This document shows positions 55,185 to 64,000 of a DNA stretch of 64,000 nt, one piece after another; within the stretch, counting starts at the first letter, position 1; each line of letters begins with the position of its first letter. The notes beneath the pieces are model-generated. The model was not told where the DNA came from and searched no databases. It saw only the letters and a program-made list of their open reading frames with translations. Source of the stretch: Aplidium turbinatum (taxonomy: Eukaryota; Chordata; Ascidiacea; Aplousobranchia; Polyclinidae); contig OU964921.1 of the NCBI GenBank assembly GCA_918807975.1, positions 23,214,498 to 23,278,497 on the forward strand, written 5' to 3'. The position numbers were made by a program, and so were the translations under genes.

Positions 55185-56225
55185 TTACAAGATAGAGTTT
55201 AGAAAGTCAAAAGCATTTCTTGAATGATGATTGTGGATTGGAGATGAAACGTCAATGTGGATTGAAGATGAAACATCAGAGAGGATTGGATATTTTGTGG
55301 TCGAATTGCATGTTTCGTACTCGCATGAACAAAGACTTGTGCATTTTATGGATTTTTTCTTACAGGGACATCGAGAGCCACAAGTAGACTGACAAAACGG
55401 AACAAGCTGATTTGCATCATTATGTTTCCAACCCCAAGCTAAAGGAGAAGGTAGTTGCTGAACATTTACGAGGCTTGATTTCCGTATTTCAGCTTGATGT
55501 ATCGCTCTGCGTGTATGTTGCATCAAAGCAGCTGACGTTGGTGGCAGCTTTTCAATAGTGCAACCATTGGTAAACATCATATAACGGCATTCGTCTACAT
55601 CCGTGATAGTAGGACCATTGCCATAAAGAGCTATGACATACTTTTGTATGTCATTTATAGAACTAGGTGAGCTAGAGAAATTCAGAGAGTTAAATAAGCC
55701 ACACATTGCGGTAAGATTAAGCATCCAACAATCCCAAGCCTTTTTTTTCGAAGACGAAACAGTATCACAGATTGTGATAGCATAAAACAAAGGTAAAGAA
55801 GCGCAAATCATCTGAGATTGAGGTGAAGATGAAACAATATCATGGATTGGAATGAAGCGAGTTTTTTCTCCAACTCCAAATTCAACCCATAGTTTACAGA
55901 TTTCTAACTTGTCAAAACACGAAATTGCAATAATTACCACATCAGTATCTATTGTTTTGACTATGGCATCGGATTTTCCATGTTTCACATGGAGAAACAT
56001 ACGGGTGTCTGCCTCTTCGTGATCACATGGAGAAACATCAGACATGTCCAATGTTTGATTGTTAAGAGCTGTATCTAATGATGTTACAACAATCGTAAAC
56101 AAGTTTGGATCGACTGAAGTTATCACAGCTTGTTGAACCAGTTGATATAACGCAGTTTTGTTGCTGTCATTTCCCAAAAACTCAGACCAGTTGAGAGGAA
56201 AACGAGTATTACTTGTGACAGCCAC
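55185..56225 (-). pseudogene. PIN/FEN1-like, Cys-tailed protein of the TIR element (N-terminus lost)
   Basis: 346 codons without a stop. Landmarks: SPCDHEEADTRMFLHVKHGK (about 86-105), TIDTDVVIIAISCF (about 113-126), FYAITICDTVSSSKKKAWDC (about 148-167), LPPTSAALMQHTRRAIHQAE (about 228-247), LAWGWKHN (about 265) and a Cys-rich tail CQSTCGSRCPCKKKSIKC (about 279-296). Spaced Asp motifs (ADTR, DTDVV, CDT) recall the acidic pocket of PIN/XPG-FEN nucleases. I know this as a family encoded by repeats in many invertebrates; its role there is not established to my knowledge. The N-terminal half is missing, ending abruptly at 56226. Confidence 0.65.
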
Positions 56226-56289
56226 GTAACATCCAGACCCTGTTTCTTGCAGAAGATAGGCCTCAGATAGCTACTGCCATCACAGAACA

Positions 56290-57520
56290 TGCCAATGATG
56301 CCAGCAGTGTGATGTCAGCCGGTTATGAAGTAGTGAAAGAATCTGCCTCGAAAACCGATCACTACGTCCTTGATGGAGGGTTCTTGTTGCATCGAGTGCC
56401 ATGGAAACTGGAGACAGTTATGGGTCTATTGCACAGTCGTATGCAGATTTTACCATTCGTCATTATCGCTTAGCAACGGTGGTCTTTGATGGATATGGTG
56501 GTCCGTCTATCAAAGACAATACCCATCAAAGACGCGGCATGAACGTCCACCCGGTTGTTCACTTTACTGTAGACACCGAGTTCATTGGAAAGAAGGAGCA
56601 GTTCTTGCCTCGAGCTTCCAACAAGGAAGGATTAATTTCTGCTCAACTGAGGAATAGAAGCTGCAATGTGATGAACGCTCCAGGTGATGCAGATGTTGAC
56701 ATCGTCAAGACGGCAGATGGACAGTCCTCATCGACATAGTACGGCTTTAATTGGTGAAGACACAGACCTTTTAATATTGATACTACGCTATGCTGACACT
56801 GACCCAGACATTAAAGACCTCTACTTCCGCTCCGAAAAGGCTTACGCAATCAAAATACACGACATCAACAAACTTAAAGCAATCATCGGACCAGACATAA
56901 TTATGCTTACAGCTCCTCTTCATTCATGCATTCACCGGTTGTGATTCAACGTCAAGGATATTTGGTATCGGGAAGAAGACGCTTTCAAGAAACTAGTGAA
57001 AAGTCAACCAATAATCAAAGAATGTGCAAATTGCTTTATTCTCCCAAATCAGACAAACCACATCATTAAGGATCTTGGAAACAAAGCTATGACCGTTATG
57101 TTTGGCAACGATAACAGTAACCTAGAAACACAGCGATACAATACATTGGTCAAGAAAATTAAAACAGCCAAATCCTTTGTTCACCCTGAACGCTTGCCAC
57201 CTACATCATCCTTTACCAAATTCCACTGCCTCAGAGTTTACTACCAGATTATGGTCAGGATGGGTAGGCTACTGACGATGGTATGGATGCTCTAGACTGG
57301 GGATGGAAAGTAGACAATAATCAGATGGTTCCAATCATGACGGACATGAAAGCTGCCCCGGACAACCTACTGAAAGTGATCACTGCAATTGCGAATCGTG
57401 TTCACCTCACTGTAGTTGCCGGAGATATGTGCTACCATACCATGCTGGATGTGGACCATGCCAAACTGGTTCATGTGTCCATACAGCAATCACATAATTA
57501 CAGACGATGACATCGAGAGT
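56290..57520 (+). pseudogene. Second PIN/FEN1-like, Cys-tailed protein, plus strand
   Basis: Three broken frames in order. The first has YVLDGGFLLHRVPWK then LATVVFDGYGGPSIKDNTHQ (56360-56520), GKKEQFLPRASNKEGLISAQ and APGDADVDIVKT (to about 56710). Next comes ALIGEDTDLLILILRYAD (56738-56795). After 56996 come LPPTSSFTKFHCLRVYYQIM and DALDWGWKVDNNQMVPIMTD (57283-57342). A Cys-rich tail follows in another frame (CNCESCSPHCSCRR). The Asp motifs LDGG, FDGY, DADVD and GEDTDLL match the N and I regions of FEN1/XPG-type nucleases. It is a diverged paralogue of the minus-strand gene, head to head with it. Confidence 0.65.
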
Positions 57521-57699
57521 CACAGCGATGAGCATTAGTAATACTTGATCCATTTGCTTTCTTTACGCTGATTATGTCAAGAGTCTACATGACCACATCG
57601 TATGAGCTCTTTATGCCTGCTCAGTTAACCCAAATACATATAGAAATTTACCGGGTTTATTAATAAACAATACATTGTTATTGTACATTTTTAATTGTT

Positions 57700-58770
57700 T
57701 TGGCAGCCATCTTGGATTGCCATATTGAATTTATAGGCTATCAGATAATTTAACAATTCTGAGAATGGTCTCATTGACTTCACAAGGTATAAAAACCTAG
57801 ATATAGACACCAAAACTACACGTTTTGGTCATATGATAACCTAGTTATGGTCAATTTACTGTCATTTTAATGGTTTGGCAGCCATCTTGGTTTGCCATAT
57901 TGAATTTATAGGCTATCAGATAATTCAACAATTCTGACAATAGTCTCATTGACTTCACAGGGTATATAAACCTAGATATAGACATCAAAACTACATGTTT
58001 TGGTCATATGATGACCTGGTTATGTTCAATTTACTATGTTATTTTAATGGTTTAGCGGCCATCTTGGATTGCCATATTGAATTTATAGGCTATTAGATGA
58101 ATTAACAATTCTGAGAATGGTTTCATTGACTTTACAGGGTATAAAAACCTAGATATAGACACCAAAACTACATGTTTTTGTCATAGGATGACCTAGTTAT
58201 GGTCAATTTACTATTATTTTAATGGTTTGGCGGCCATCTTGGATGGCCATATTGAATTTATAGGCTATCAGATAATTCAACAATTCTGAGAATAGTCTCA
58301 TTGACTTCACAGGGTATAAAAACCTAGATATAGACACCAAAACTACATGTTTTGGTCATTTGATGACCTAGTTATGGTTAATTTACTATGTTATTTTAAT
58401 GGTTTAGCGGCCATCTTGGATTGCCATGTTGAATTTATAGGCTATCAGATGAATTAACAATTCTGAGAATGGTTTCATTGACTTTACAGGGTATAAAAAC
58501 CTAGATATAGACACCAAAACTACATGTTTTTGTCATATGATGACCGAGTTATGGTCAATTTACTGTTATTTTAATGGTTTGGCGGCCATCTTGGATGGCC
58601 ATATTGAATTTATAGGCTATCAGATAATTCAACAATTCTGAGAATAGTCTCATTGACTTCACAGGGTATAAAAACCTAGATACAGACACCAAAACTACAT
58701 GTTTTGGTCATATGATGGCCGAGTTATGGTCAATTTACTGTTTTGTTCAATGGTTTAGCGGCCATCTTGG
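57700..58770. repeat. Six full tandem repeats of about 176 bp plus a part
   Basis: The word GCCATCTTGG starts at 57706, 57881, 58058, 58233, 58410, 58585 and 58761, giving spacings of 175, 177, 175, 177, 175 and 176. Units also share TTGAATTTATAGGCTATCAG, GTATAAAAACCTAGATATAG and CCAAAACTACATGTTTTGGT. TTTAGCGGCCATCTTGGATT and TTTGGCGGCCATCTTGGATG alternate from unit 3, a dimeric higher-order pattern. It lies between the plus-strand gene and the right terminal repeat. Confidence 0.92.
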
Positions 58771-59245
58771 AAGCTATCTTGAAAATAACCACTTTCCGGA
58801 AGTTGGATTCCTTAAGATTTTGAATATGTTAGTACTGACACTCAATACTAATCAAATCAGTTGAAAAACCATTGGTAACTTATTGTAACCAAAAAAGTAA
58901 CACCAACAACAAACAAGCGACTACAATAAGAAAAAAACAAGCAAAAAATTAATACATGACGTCATTAATAACATAATTTTGTGCGATTTTTATCTCGTGT
59001 ATTTTGTAGTGGCAGTCAGTCCAAATGTAAAAAAATAACGTATCTAATTGCATAAAAATGCCGTGAAAAGAGCTCAAAATTGACTTGGGGGGAGTCCCCG
59101 ATTTGGGGGTGATCACGTGACCCAAAAAGTTGCGGCACCCACTAAAATTGAAGTTAGATTCATCAGCTACAAAAAAATGCAAAAAAACAACGTGTAACAC
59201 GTTTAGCCTAAAGATGCTCATTTTTGCCCCTAAGGGCCTGAACTA

Positions 59246-59574
59246 TTCAGATAGTTTGCAAAATGTGGAACAGTCTCAAAGAATAATTTTTTTGGGGGTA
59301 CATAACAAATCAGACCGTATTTTTAGATAGCCCATTAACCGTGTAACAATAAAAGGTAGGCATCTGCTACTTTGTAAGTAGCGCGCTACCGCTACTCCGA
59401 TCAAAAGTACCTCTCACTACCAATACTTTTCCTACTACTTTTATCTTAAACCGTCTCGAGGGAGCACTATTCAACTACCTTGTGATGTCAAAATGAATGA
59501 TATCATTCGTTTACACTACCATATTATTGTCATCATAGAAAACGCGTTCTGGGTGAAATGTAGGCCTATTATGC
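59246..59574. other. Intron sequence without recognised element
   Basis: Unique AT-rich sequence with AGTAGCGCGCTACCGCTACT near 59378, a small imperfect palindrome. No gene or terminal repeat. Confidence 0.45.
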
Positions 59575-59678
59575 ACGTAATGGCCCGAAAATTGCTACGG
59601 AATTAAAAAAATCGCCGAAAAAGGCTGTCGCCGAATAGGGAACTCGCCGAATCGGATTCGCCGAATAGTAGCAGACCC
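59575..59678. mobile_element. Element with unlike ends, copy 3 (104 bp)
   Basis: TATTATGC flanks it at 59567-59574 and 59679-59686. The left end ACGTAATGGCCCGAAAATTG and the right end CCGAATAGTAGCAGACCC correspond, reversed, to the two ends of the copies at 11952 and 14348. Interior: GAATAGGGAACTCGCCGAAT and GGATTCGCCG. It is the shortest copy. Confidence 0.8.
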
Positions 59679-59849
59679 TATTATGCATCTCACAAAAACA
59701 CAAACATTTCAAAATGCTGACTCCTGCTCGTCATCTTGCCCTTGCAAGTTGGTGTGTAGTTGGTTGTTGGTGTAAGTTGGAGTGTAATCTTTACTATTAA
59801 CAAATCTATCAGTTTATCAGTAGTATTCTCCTTTTTCTTTTTTACCCCA

Positions 59850-60200
59850 CATATTGCTCTCACTAATTGCCCTTTCCATTGTTCTCAGAATTGTCACTTC
59901 ACTCTCTCTTATTATCCATGTCTCGCTTCCCCACAACACTGCTGGTCGTACACTACTCCGATACGCCTTCCGTCCTTCCCCTTTATTTTTAACGATTTTT
60001 TTTCCGTATAGCATTTCTCCATTTTTTATAAACTTTGCCCAAAATCAGTCTTGCCCTTCTTGTCACAATTGCTTCGCATCTACTGCTTCCATTTATCTGA
60101 TTACCTAAACAGCAGAAGTATGTCACTGTTTCAATTCCATGACAAACTCTCAATGCGATCTTTAACCAAATCCCTTCCTTTATCACATTTTCCACAAACT
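59850..60200 (-). pseudogene. LINE reverse transcriptase thumb fragment
   Basis: Minus-strand frames read GIETVTYFCCLGNQINGSSR then CEAIVTRRARLILGKVYKKW (60160-60000), and YRSSVRPAVLWGSETWIIRE with SEVTILRTMERAISE (59965-59850). This is the KFCYLGDxI...GGCxxAVxAR...VRPAxLYGSETW region after the catalytic box of a common LINE type. A frame change lies between the two parts. It is at the end of the receptor's last intron and has no part in the receptor. Confidence 0.8.
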
Positions 60201-60390
60201 AAACACTCTGCCAATCTTGCTGTAACCCTCTTCGTGGTGTTACATCTTGCATTCTGATTACAATAACAGCCTGTCTAGTGTCATGCACAATACCGAAATG
60301 TTTTTACTTCCAAGTATCCCTTTCTTTCATATCTTATTCATGGAGGCGCTATCCATCAAGCATTATATGGTGTCATGTTTTTTTTTTCAG

Positions 60391-61058
60391 ATCAACAAGC
60401 ACGGCTGCTAATTCTGGTCAACAGCATTGAAGAAGATCCTTTCTACCACAAAGCAGCCAATGTGTTAGCTTCCATGTTGGGAGGGGAGCACTTTTTCAAT
60501 CTGTGGCAACTTAGCATCAAAGAGCACGAAGATTGGATAGCAAACCGGTTGCAGCGTTGTCACCACGTCGTGTTCATCTGCACACCAACAGGCAAGCGCC
60601 GTTGTGATAAGTTCATGGCGTGCAAAGGCGTTGTTGTTGACGCTTTCATAGCAGGAGTATACAGGTATGTGAGAGATACTGAAAAAGTTAGAGCCACTGC
60701 TGTTTACTTTGATGGGCACGCGAGGCTTTGTGTTCCGGAAAGTCTTTCTCATCACGTAAAGCAGTTTCAAATAACAGAGAAATATAACAAATTTGTCCAA
60801 CACATTAAAAACAATGTATTTGTCCCGCAAAGGTACAGTGAGCTTGATCAGTTGAAAGACATTGTAGAAAATATAAGATCCGTTGAATCAACGCAGTGTT
60901 CGTCTAAAGTTGAACACGCTTTTCACGATTGCCATTATTCCATGCATAAACATTCGTCCATACCAACCGTATGTTCTTCTTTTGATGAAGTAAAGTCAAT
61001 CAATGATAAAAATGAAGTTGTTTGTAGATCTTTGGAAAAGGACTCCGGTATATTTTAA
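60391..61058 (+). CDS. IL-17-receptor-like gene: terminal exon with SEFIR domain
   Basis: A long T-run and CAG end at 60390; the exon opens in phase 1 (G from the previous exon + AT = Asp) and runs 222 codons to TAA at 61056-61058. SEFIR landmarks: a first strand and box 1 (ARLLILVNSIEEDPFYHKAA), an FFNLWQLSIKEHEDWIANRL helix, a HHVVFICTPTGKRRCDKF strand with the box-2-like region, VRATAVYFDGHARLCVPESL (the late VYFEG...P motif), and FQITEKYNKFVQHI. SEFIR domains of IL-17 receptors bind the SEFIR of the adaptor Act1 (CIKS) in the cytoplasm. The tail after about residue 160 is Ser/His-rich with no known domain. It is short compared with vertebrate IL17RA, nearer IL17RB or IL17RE size. Confidence 0.8.
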
Positions 61059-62235
61059 AAATCAACGAGACATAAGTATTGTCATTTTTATCTATTCAAT
61101 AATTTGTTGTACCATAAAACATATGATCGTCAACCAAGAATGAAGTTGAGTAACATCATTTTATACTACGCAGATAACAAACGAATAAATTCACGCAGAT
61201 TGACTAAGTTACTTCAGCTTGGTGAGGGACGAGGTTACTATTTAAATGCTAAAATCTCAAACAATTGTTTTGTATTTAGTGTTTGATATTACTTTTGTTT
61301 GGTATTACTTTTCTGACGAAGGCACATCCCTGCGATAACCACATTTCCAACTCTATTCTCACTTGTCTGTTATATATGTTTATGGTACAGTAAATTCTCT
61401 TAATGTCTCTTCTAAATATATTTTATTTAATTTTGTTATGCCATTTTGTACCAACTTGTTGAATTTTCAATGTTTTCTCGTTGACTGTGGTCATGACATT
61501 TAATTGCACCTGTAGACATTTTGTGTGAAATAATCCAGTAGAATATTTTCACTTACATAACATATAATAACAACATGATGTTTTTGGTTAACGGCCATTC
61601 GTTTGCCAAATCTACAAGCTTGGCCTATTCTCTTTTGTTGGTAGATACTTGATAGATATCCGAAGACCGATGTGACGCTGTATTCGCAATGACATCACCT
61701 CCTTCAGGCTCCCTGCCATCAACTCACCTGAGTCACCTTTTTAAGTTTTTGCTAAACCGCTTGAAATTGTTCCTTTCATGAAACTGCGTCACATTTATAT
61801 TTGTAGTGATGAAATATTGTATGAAAATTTTGTCACTGATAAAGTACAGGAGTGTGTTTTGTGATCGATACCGGAATTTGTTTTAAATACGTTATGTTTT
61901 TGTTTTTTTGGACGGGATCATACGCACTTAGTTTTATTACATTATTTTCACGGATATTCTCATTACTATTCAACTACTGTATTTCTGCTGTGATGTTTGA
62001 ATATATGCAGATTGGTATTTTCACTGTTCGACTGTTCGTAGCATCCCAATTGCTTCCAACCGTTTTTATTGCATTTCTGCTGATGTGCTTTAATATACTT
62101 TATTTGGTCTTGAAGGAAAAAAATCGAGTATAGCGGAAATTTTTTACCAGATTTGACCCAGGATATCGGACATCTGAGTGTCATGTGTTCAAGCACTTTG
62201 TCACAATCAATATGTGAAGACTCACGACAGGCTAC
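61059..62235. other. 3' untranslated region and following sequence
   Basis: AATAAA at 61184-61189 lies about 126 bp after the stop and may end the receptor transcript. A hydrophobic open frame at 61852-62133 is noted under rejected items. Nothing else is recognised. Confidence 0.4.
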
Positions 62236-62325
62236 ATTATAATAATAATAGCAGCATTTATATAGCGCCACATCCACAGTGCAAACTATGCTTCTGGGCG
62301 CTGTACATGACAATGATGATAATAA
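62236..62325. repeat. Short interspersed repeat tail
   Basis: ATAATAATAATAGCAG, CATTTATATAGCGCCACATC and GGGCGCTGTACATGACAA have the form of the 3' ends of common animal LINE/SINE repeats (TTATATAGCGC...AAGCGCTxTACA). The part is too short to name. Confidence 0.45.
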
Positions 62326-64000
62326 CAGGGTTGCCACACGGCATAAAATCATAAAAATCATAAAATCCTTCCAAAAACACCGTGTGGCATAAAAAACTTA
62401 TAAAAATCATACTTCATCATAAAAAGTCATAAATTTTTTGAAAAATCATGGTATTTCAATAATTATATGATGCTAAATATTTTTTAAACTTTTGTTTGAT
62501 TGTTGTTTCAATTGCCAATCTGTTATAAACACATTAAAAAAGCATCATTCTTTGCGTGTTTGTTTATCTGCAACGACAACAAAAGTGATTACTGCAGCTA
62601 ACTGCATGGTTTAACCAATTGGTTATGGATATTATATACTGTAATATGTCGGACTGTCTGTAGACTTGGTCTGATTTGTTGTTTGGCAGTTGAAAACTAC
62701 CGGTATTCAACTAACTTGATTGTGGAAGGATAGTTTTATCAGTAGGCTATGTATTCAAGACTAACCATGTTTATCCGATCAGCACAGGAGCACCAGAAAT
62801 TTAATTTTCCCTGAACTCCTTCTTGCCGTAACTCACACAATTGCACAATATCAATTTCCTAGTATTTCGGTTCCTGTGCTAATTGGATGCGGCGAAATGA
62901 TTTAATTTTGTGCATTTTTATCTCAGAAATTATTTAGAGTAGGATAATGGGTAAACATGAGTTTCAATTTTCCTGGGAGGGTACTTACCATGGATTGATC
63001 ATGTGAAGAATGATGTATAGGCCTACCAAGCATTTTGTAGGCAATGTTAAAAACGGTTAGGATTGATGGCAGTGGTGTTGCAAAAGTTAAATCTCACATT
63101 CCGCATCATTGCAACGCATTTTTGTTTTGGCTGGCAATAGCACAGTAGAGCTTTCTGCAGCAAAACCAGAAATTCTTGTTTAGGAAGACGAAGTGGTTAA
63201 TGCCGAGATTCTTCAGGCATTGTATTTTGTTCAGTATAATTACTCGTTTTTGAGTGCTAATCCTGATAGTAAGAGGTTTCAACTAATATTTCCGGATTCA
63301 ATAATTGCACAAAACTATGGACAAGCTAAAACAAAAGTTAAATATAACATTCAGTTCGACAATGCTCCTTTTCTTAAAGCAGAATTGATTTATGAGGTGC
63401 GCAACACACCATTCTCTTTCAAATTTGATGAAACAACAGCCTCTCAAGTCAAAAAGAAATACGGCGATTATGTGCAGTATTGGAGTAACAAACAAAATGA
63501 AATTATTAGTGCTGATTGTGGTTCATTGTTTCTGGGCCATTGCAACAGTGACCTTCTTCTGGAACACTTGGGACAGTTTATGCAAAGCCTTTCTTTAAAC
63601 CCACAATTGATTTTGGGCATTGGAATGGATGGGCCAAATGTAATTTTAAGTTTTGAAAGAAAACTAAAGCAAGGTGTATTTGGAAGAAACGTTGCAAACT
63701 ACCATGCTTAACGTTGGGATCTGCACACTCCATCCAGTTCACACAGCTTTTCGAAAATGAGTTGTTAGTTTGATATTGATACCTTTTTTCACAACCTGCA
63801 TTCTTTTTGAAGTTGTCCGGTGCAATGCGTGAGGACTATAATCGAATGGCAGATGTAACCGATATTGCAGCACACTATGTCACTCATCACACTGAAACTA
63901 GATGGTTAACGATGAAATATGTTGCAGTACGTATATTAGAACAATATACCAACCTAAAGCAGAATTTCTTAAACTTCCTTCCAAAGCAGAAAAATTTTCA
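62326..64000 (+). mobile_element. CAGGGTT-type transposon, runs past the window end
   Basis: The left end CAGGGTTGCCACACGG begins at 62326. Iterations of CATAAAATCATAAAAATCAT follow over about 110 bp. The ends resemble those of the 17795-23550 element (CAGGGTTCCCAC followed by short iterated words). From 63187 it encodes the transposase fragment below. The right end is outside the window. Confidence 0.65.
63187..64000 (+). pseudogene. Transposase of the CAGGGTT type (partial, broken)
   Basis: The first frame, to 63711, has EILQALYFVQYNYSFLSANP, FQLIFPDSIIAQNYGQAKTK, SFKFDETTASQVKKKYGDYV, FLGHCNSDLLLEHLGQFMQS and LILGIGMDGPNVILSFERKL. I recognise this family from invertebrate repeats: FDE, FLGHxxAxDLL and MDGPNVNxxF are its constant motifs, with Asp residues suited to an RNase-H-like nuclease. 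A shifted frame continues (NVGICTLHPVHTAF, near 63710), and another carries SGAMREDYNRMADVTDIAAH and TRWLTMKYVAVRILEQYTNL (the family's F..TRWxE motif) to the window end. At least two frame changes, so inactive. Confidence 0.7.

Larger units (their letters stand above)
54344..59245. mobile_element. 4.9-kb TIR element with PIN-like protein genes
   Basis: Inverted repeats of about 290 bp: TAGTTCAGGTCCTTAGGGG at 54344 and its counterpart CCCTAAGGGCCTGAACTA ending 59245. Inner blocks include AAACGTGTTACACGTTG, GGGTGCCGCAACTTTTTGGG and TCACGTGATCACCCC on both sides. TTC abuts each end, but a target duplication cannot be claimed. Inside are two oppositely directed genes of one protein family (55185-56225 minus, 56290-57520 plus), an array of about 176-bp repeats, and TGACGTCA sites near both ends. 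Superfamily not known to me. Confidence 0.75.

Noticed and set aside
57700-58770. CRISPR array
   Set aside because: Units of about 176 bp are contiguous, without unique spacers, in an animal genome.
61852-62133. 93-codon hydrophobic open frame resembling a multi-pass membrane peptide
   Set aside because: Phe/Leu/Ile-rich text is expected from T-rich DNA. No splice sites, no homologous motif, and it lies after the receptor's stop.

Overview
The window is from an animal nuclear genome that is AT-rich and crowded with transposons. One host gene is recognisable: an interleukin-17-receptor-like gene on the plus strand, inferred from a membrane-spanning exon (48351-48434), a juxtamembrane exon (49397-49453) and a SEFIR signalling exon ending in a stop (60391-61058). 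A probable last ectodomain exon lies at 34070-34205. All three junctions are phase 1. SEFIR receptors, Penelope elements and the mix of hAT, pogo, maT, THAP and LINE copies suit an invertebrate deuterostome such as an ascidian. That placement is an inference and no species can be named.

Layout. 1-1704: no gene, one 93-bp direct repeat. 1705-6156: pogo-like element split by a TTAA-flanked element carrying LINE reverse transcriptase. 6157-11800: LINE scraps, a complete hAT copy inside an older reading frame, a maT mariner and a ZNF862-like fragment. 11952-16492: an element with unlike ends, then a TAGGGTGG-type element with long inverted arms. 16690-24345: a THAP transposase exon broken by a second TTAA element, itself broken by a 5.8-kb CAGGGTTCCC element, itself holding a hAT, a small pogo element, a SINE and a tandem duplication. 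24685-29098: a nearly whole 4.4-kb transposon with two long reading frames and subterminal iterons. 29099-35800: two Penelope-like fossils around the probable receptor exon.

36066-41591: a second TAGGGTGG element with perfect 8-bp target duplications, itself invaded by a hAT, a Tigger-like pogo element, palindromic MITEs and a SINE. 43216-47505: three hAT copies, one inside another. 48351-61058: the receptor 3' half; its last intron (about 10.9 kb) holds a LINE with a 49-bp target duplication and a 4.9-kb element encoding PIN-like, Cys-tailed proteins plus an array of 176-bp repeats. 62326-64000: the start of a CAGGGTT-type transposon that runs off the window.

No rRNA gene, CRISPR array or functional tRNA gene was seen. 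Most coding sequence is decayed transposase or reverse transcriptase. The best candidates for something little described are the 24685-29098 transposon, the PIN-like element at 54344-59245 and the three-copy family with unlike ends (11952, 14348, 59575). Positions of target duplications and splice sites were read by eye; no alignment or database search was run.
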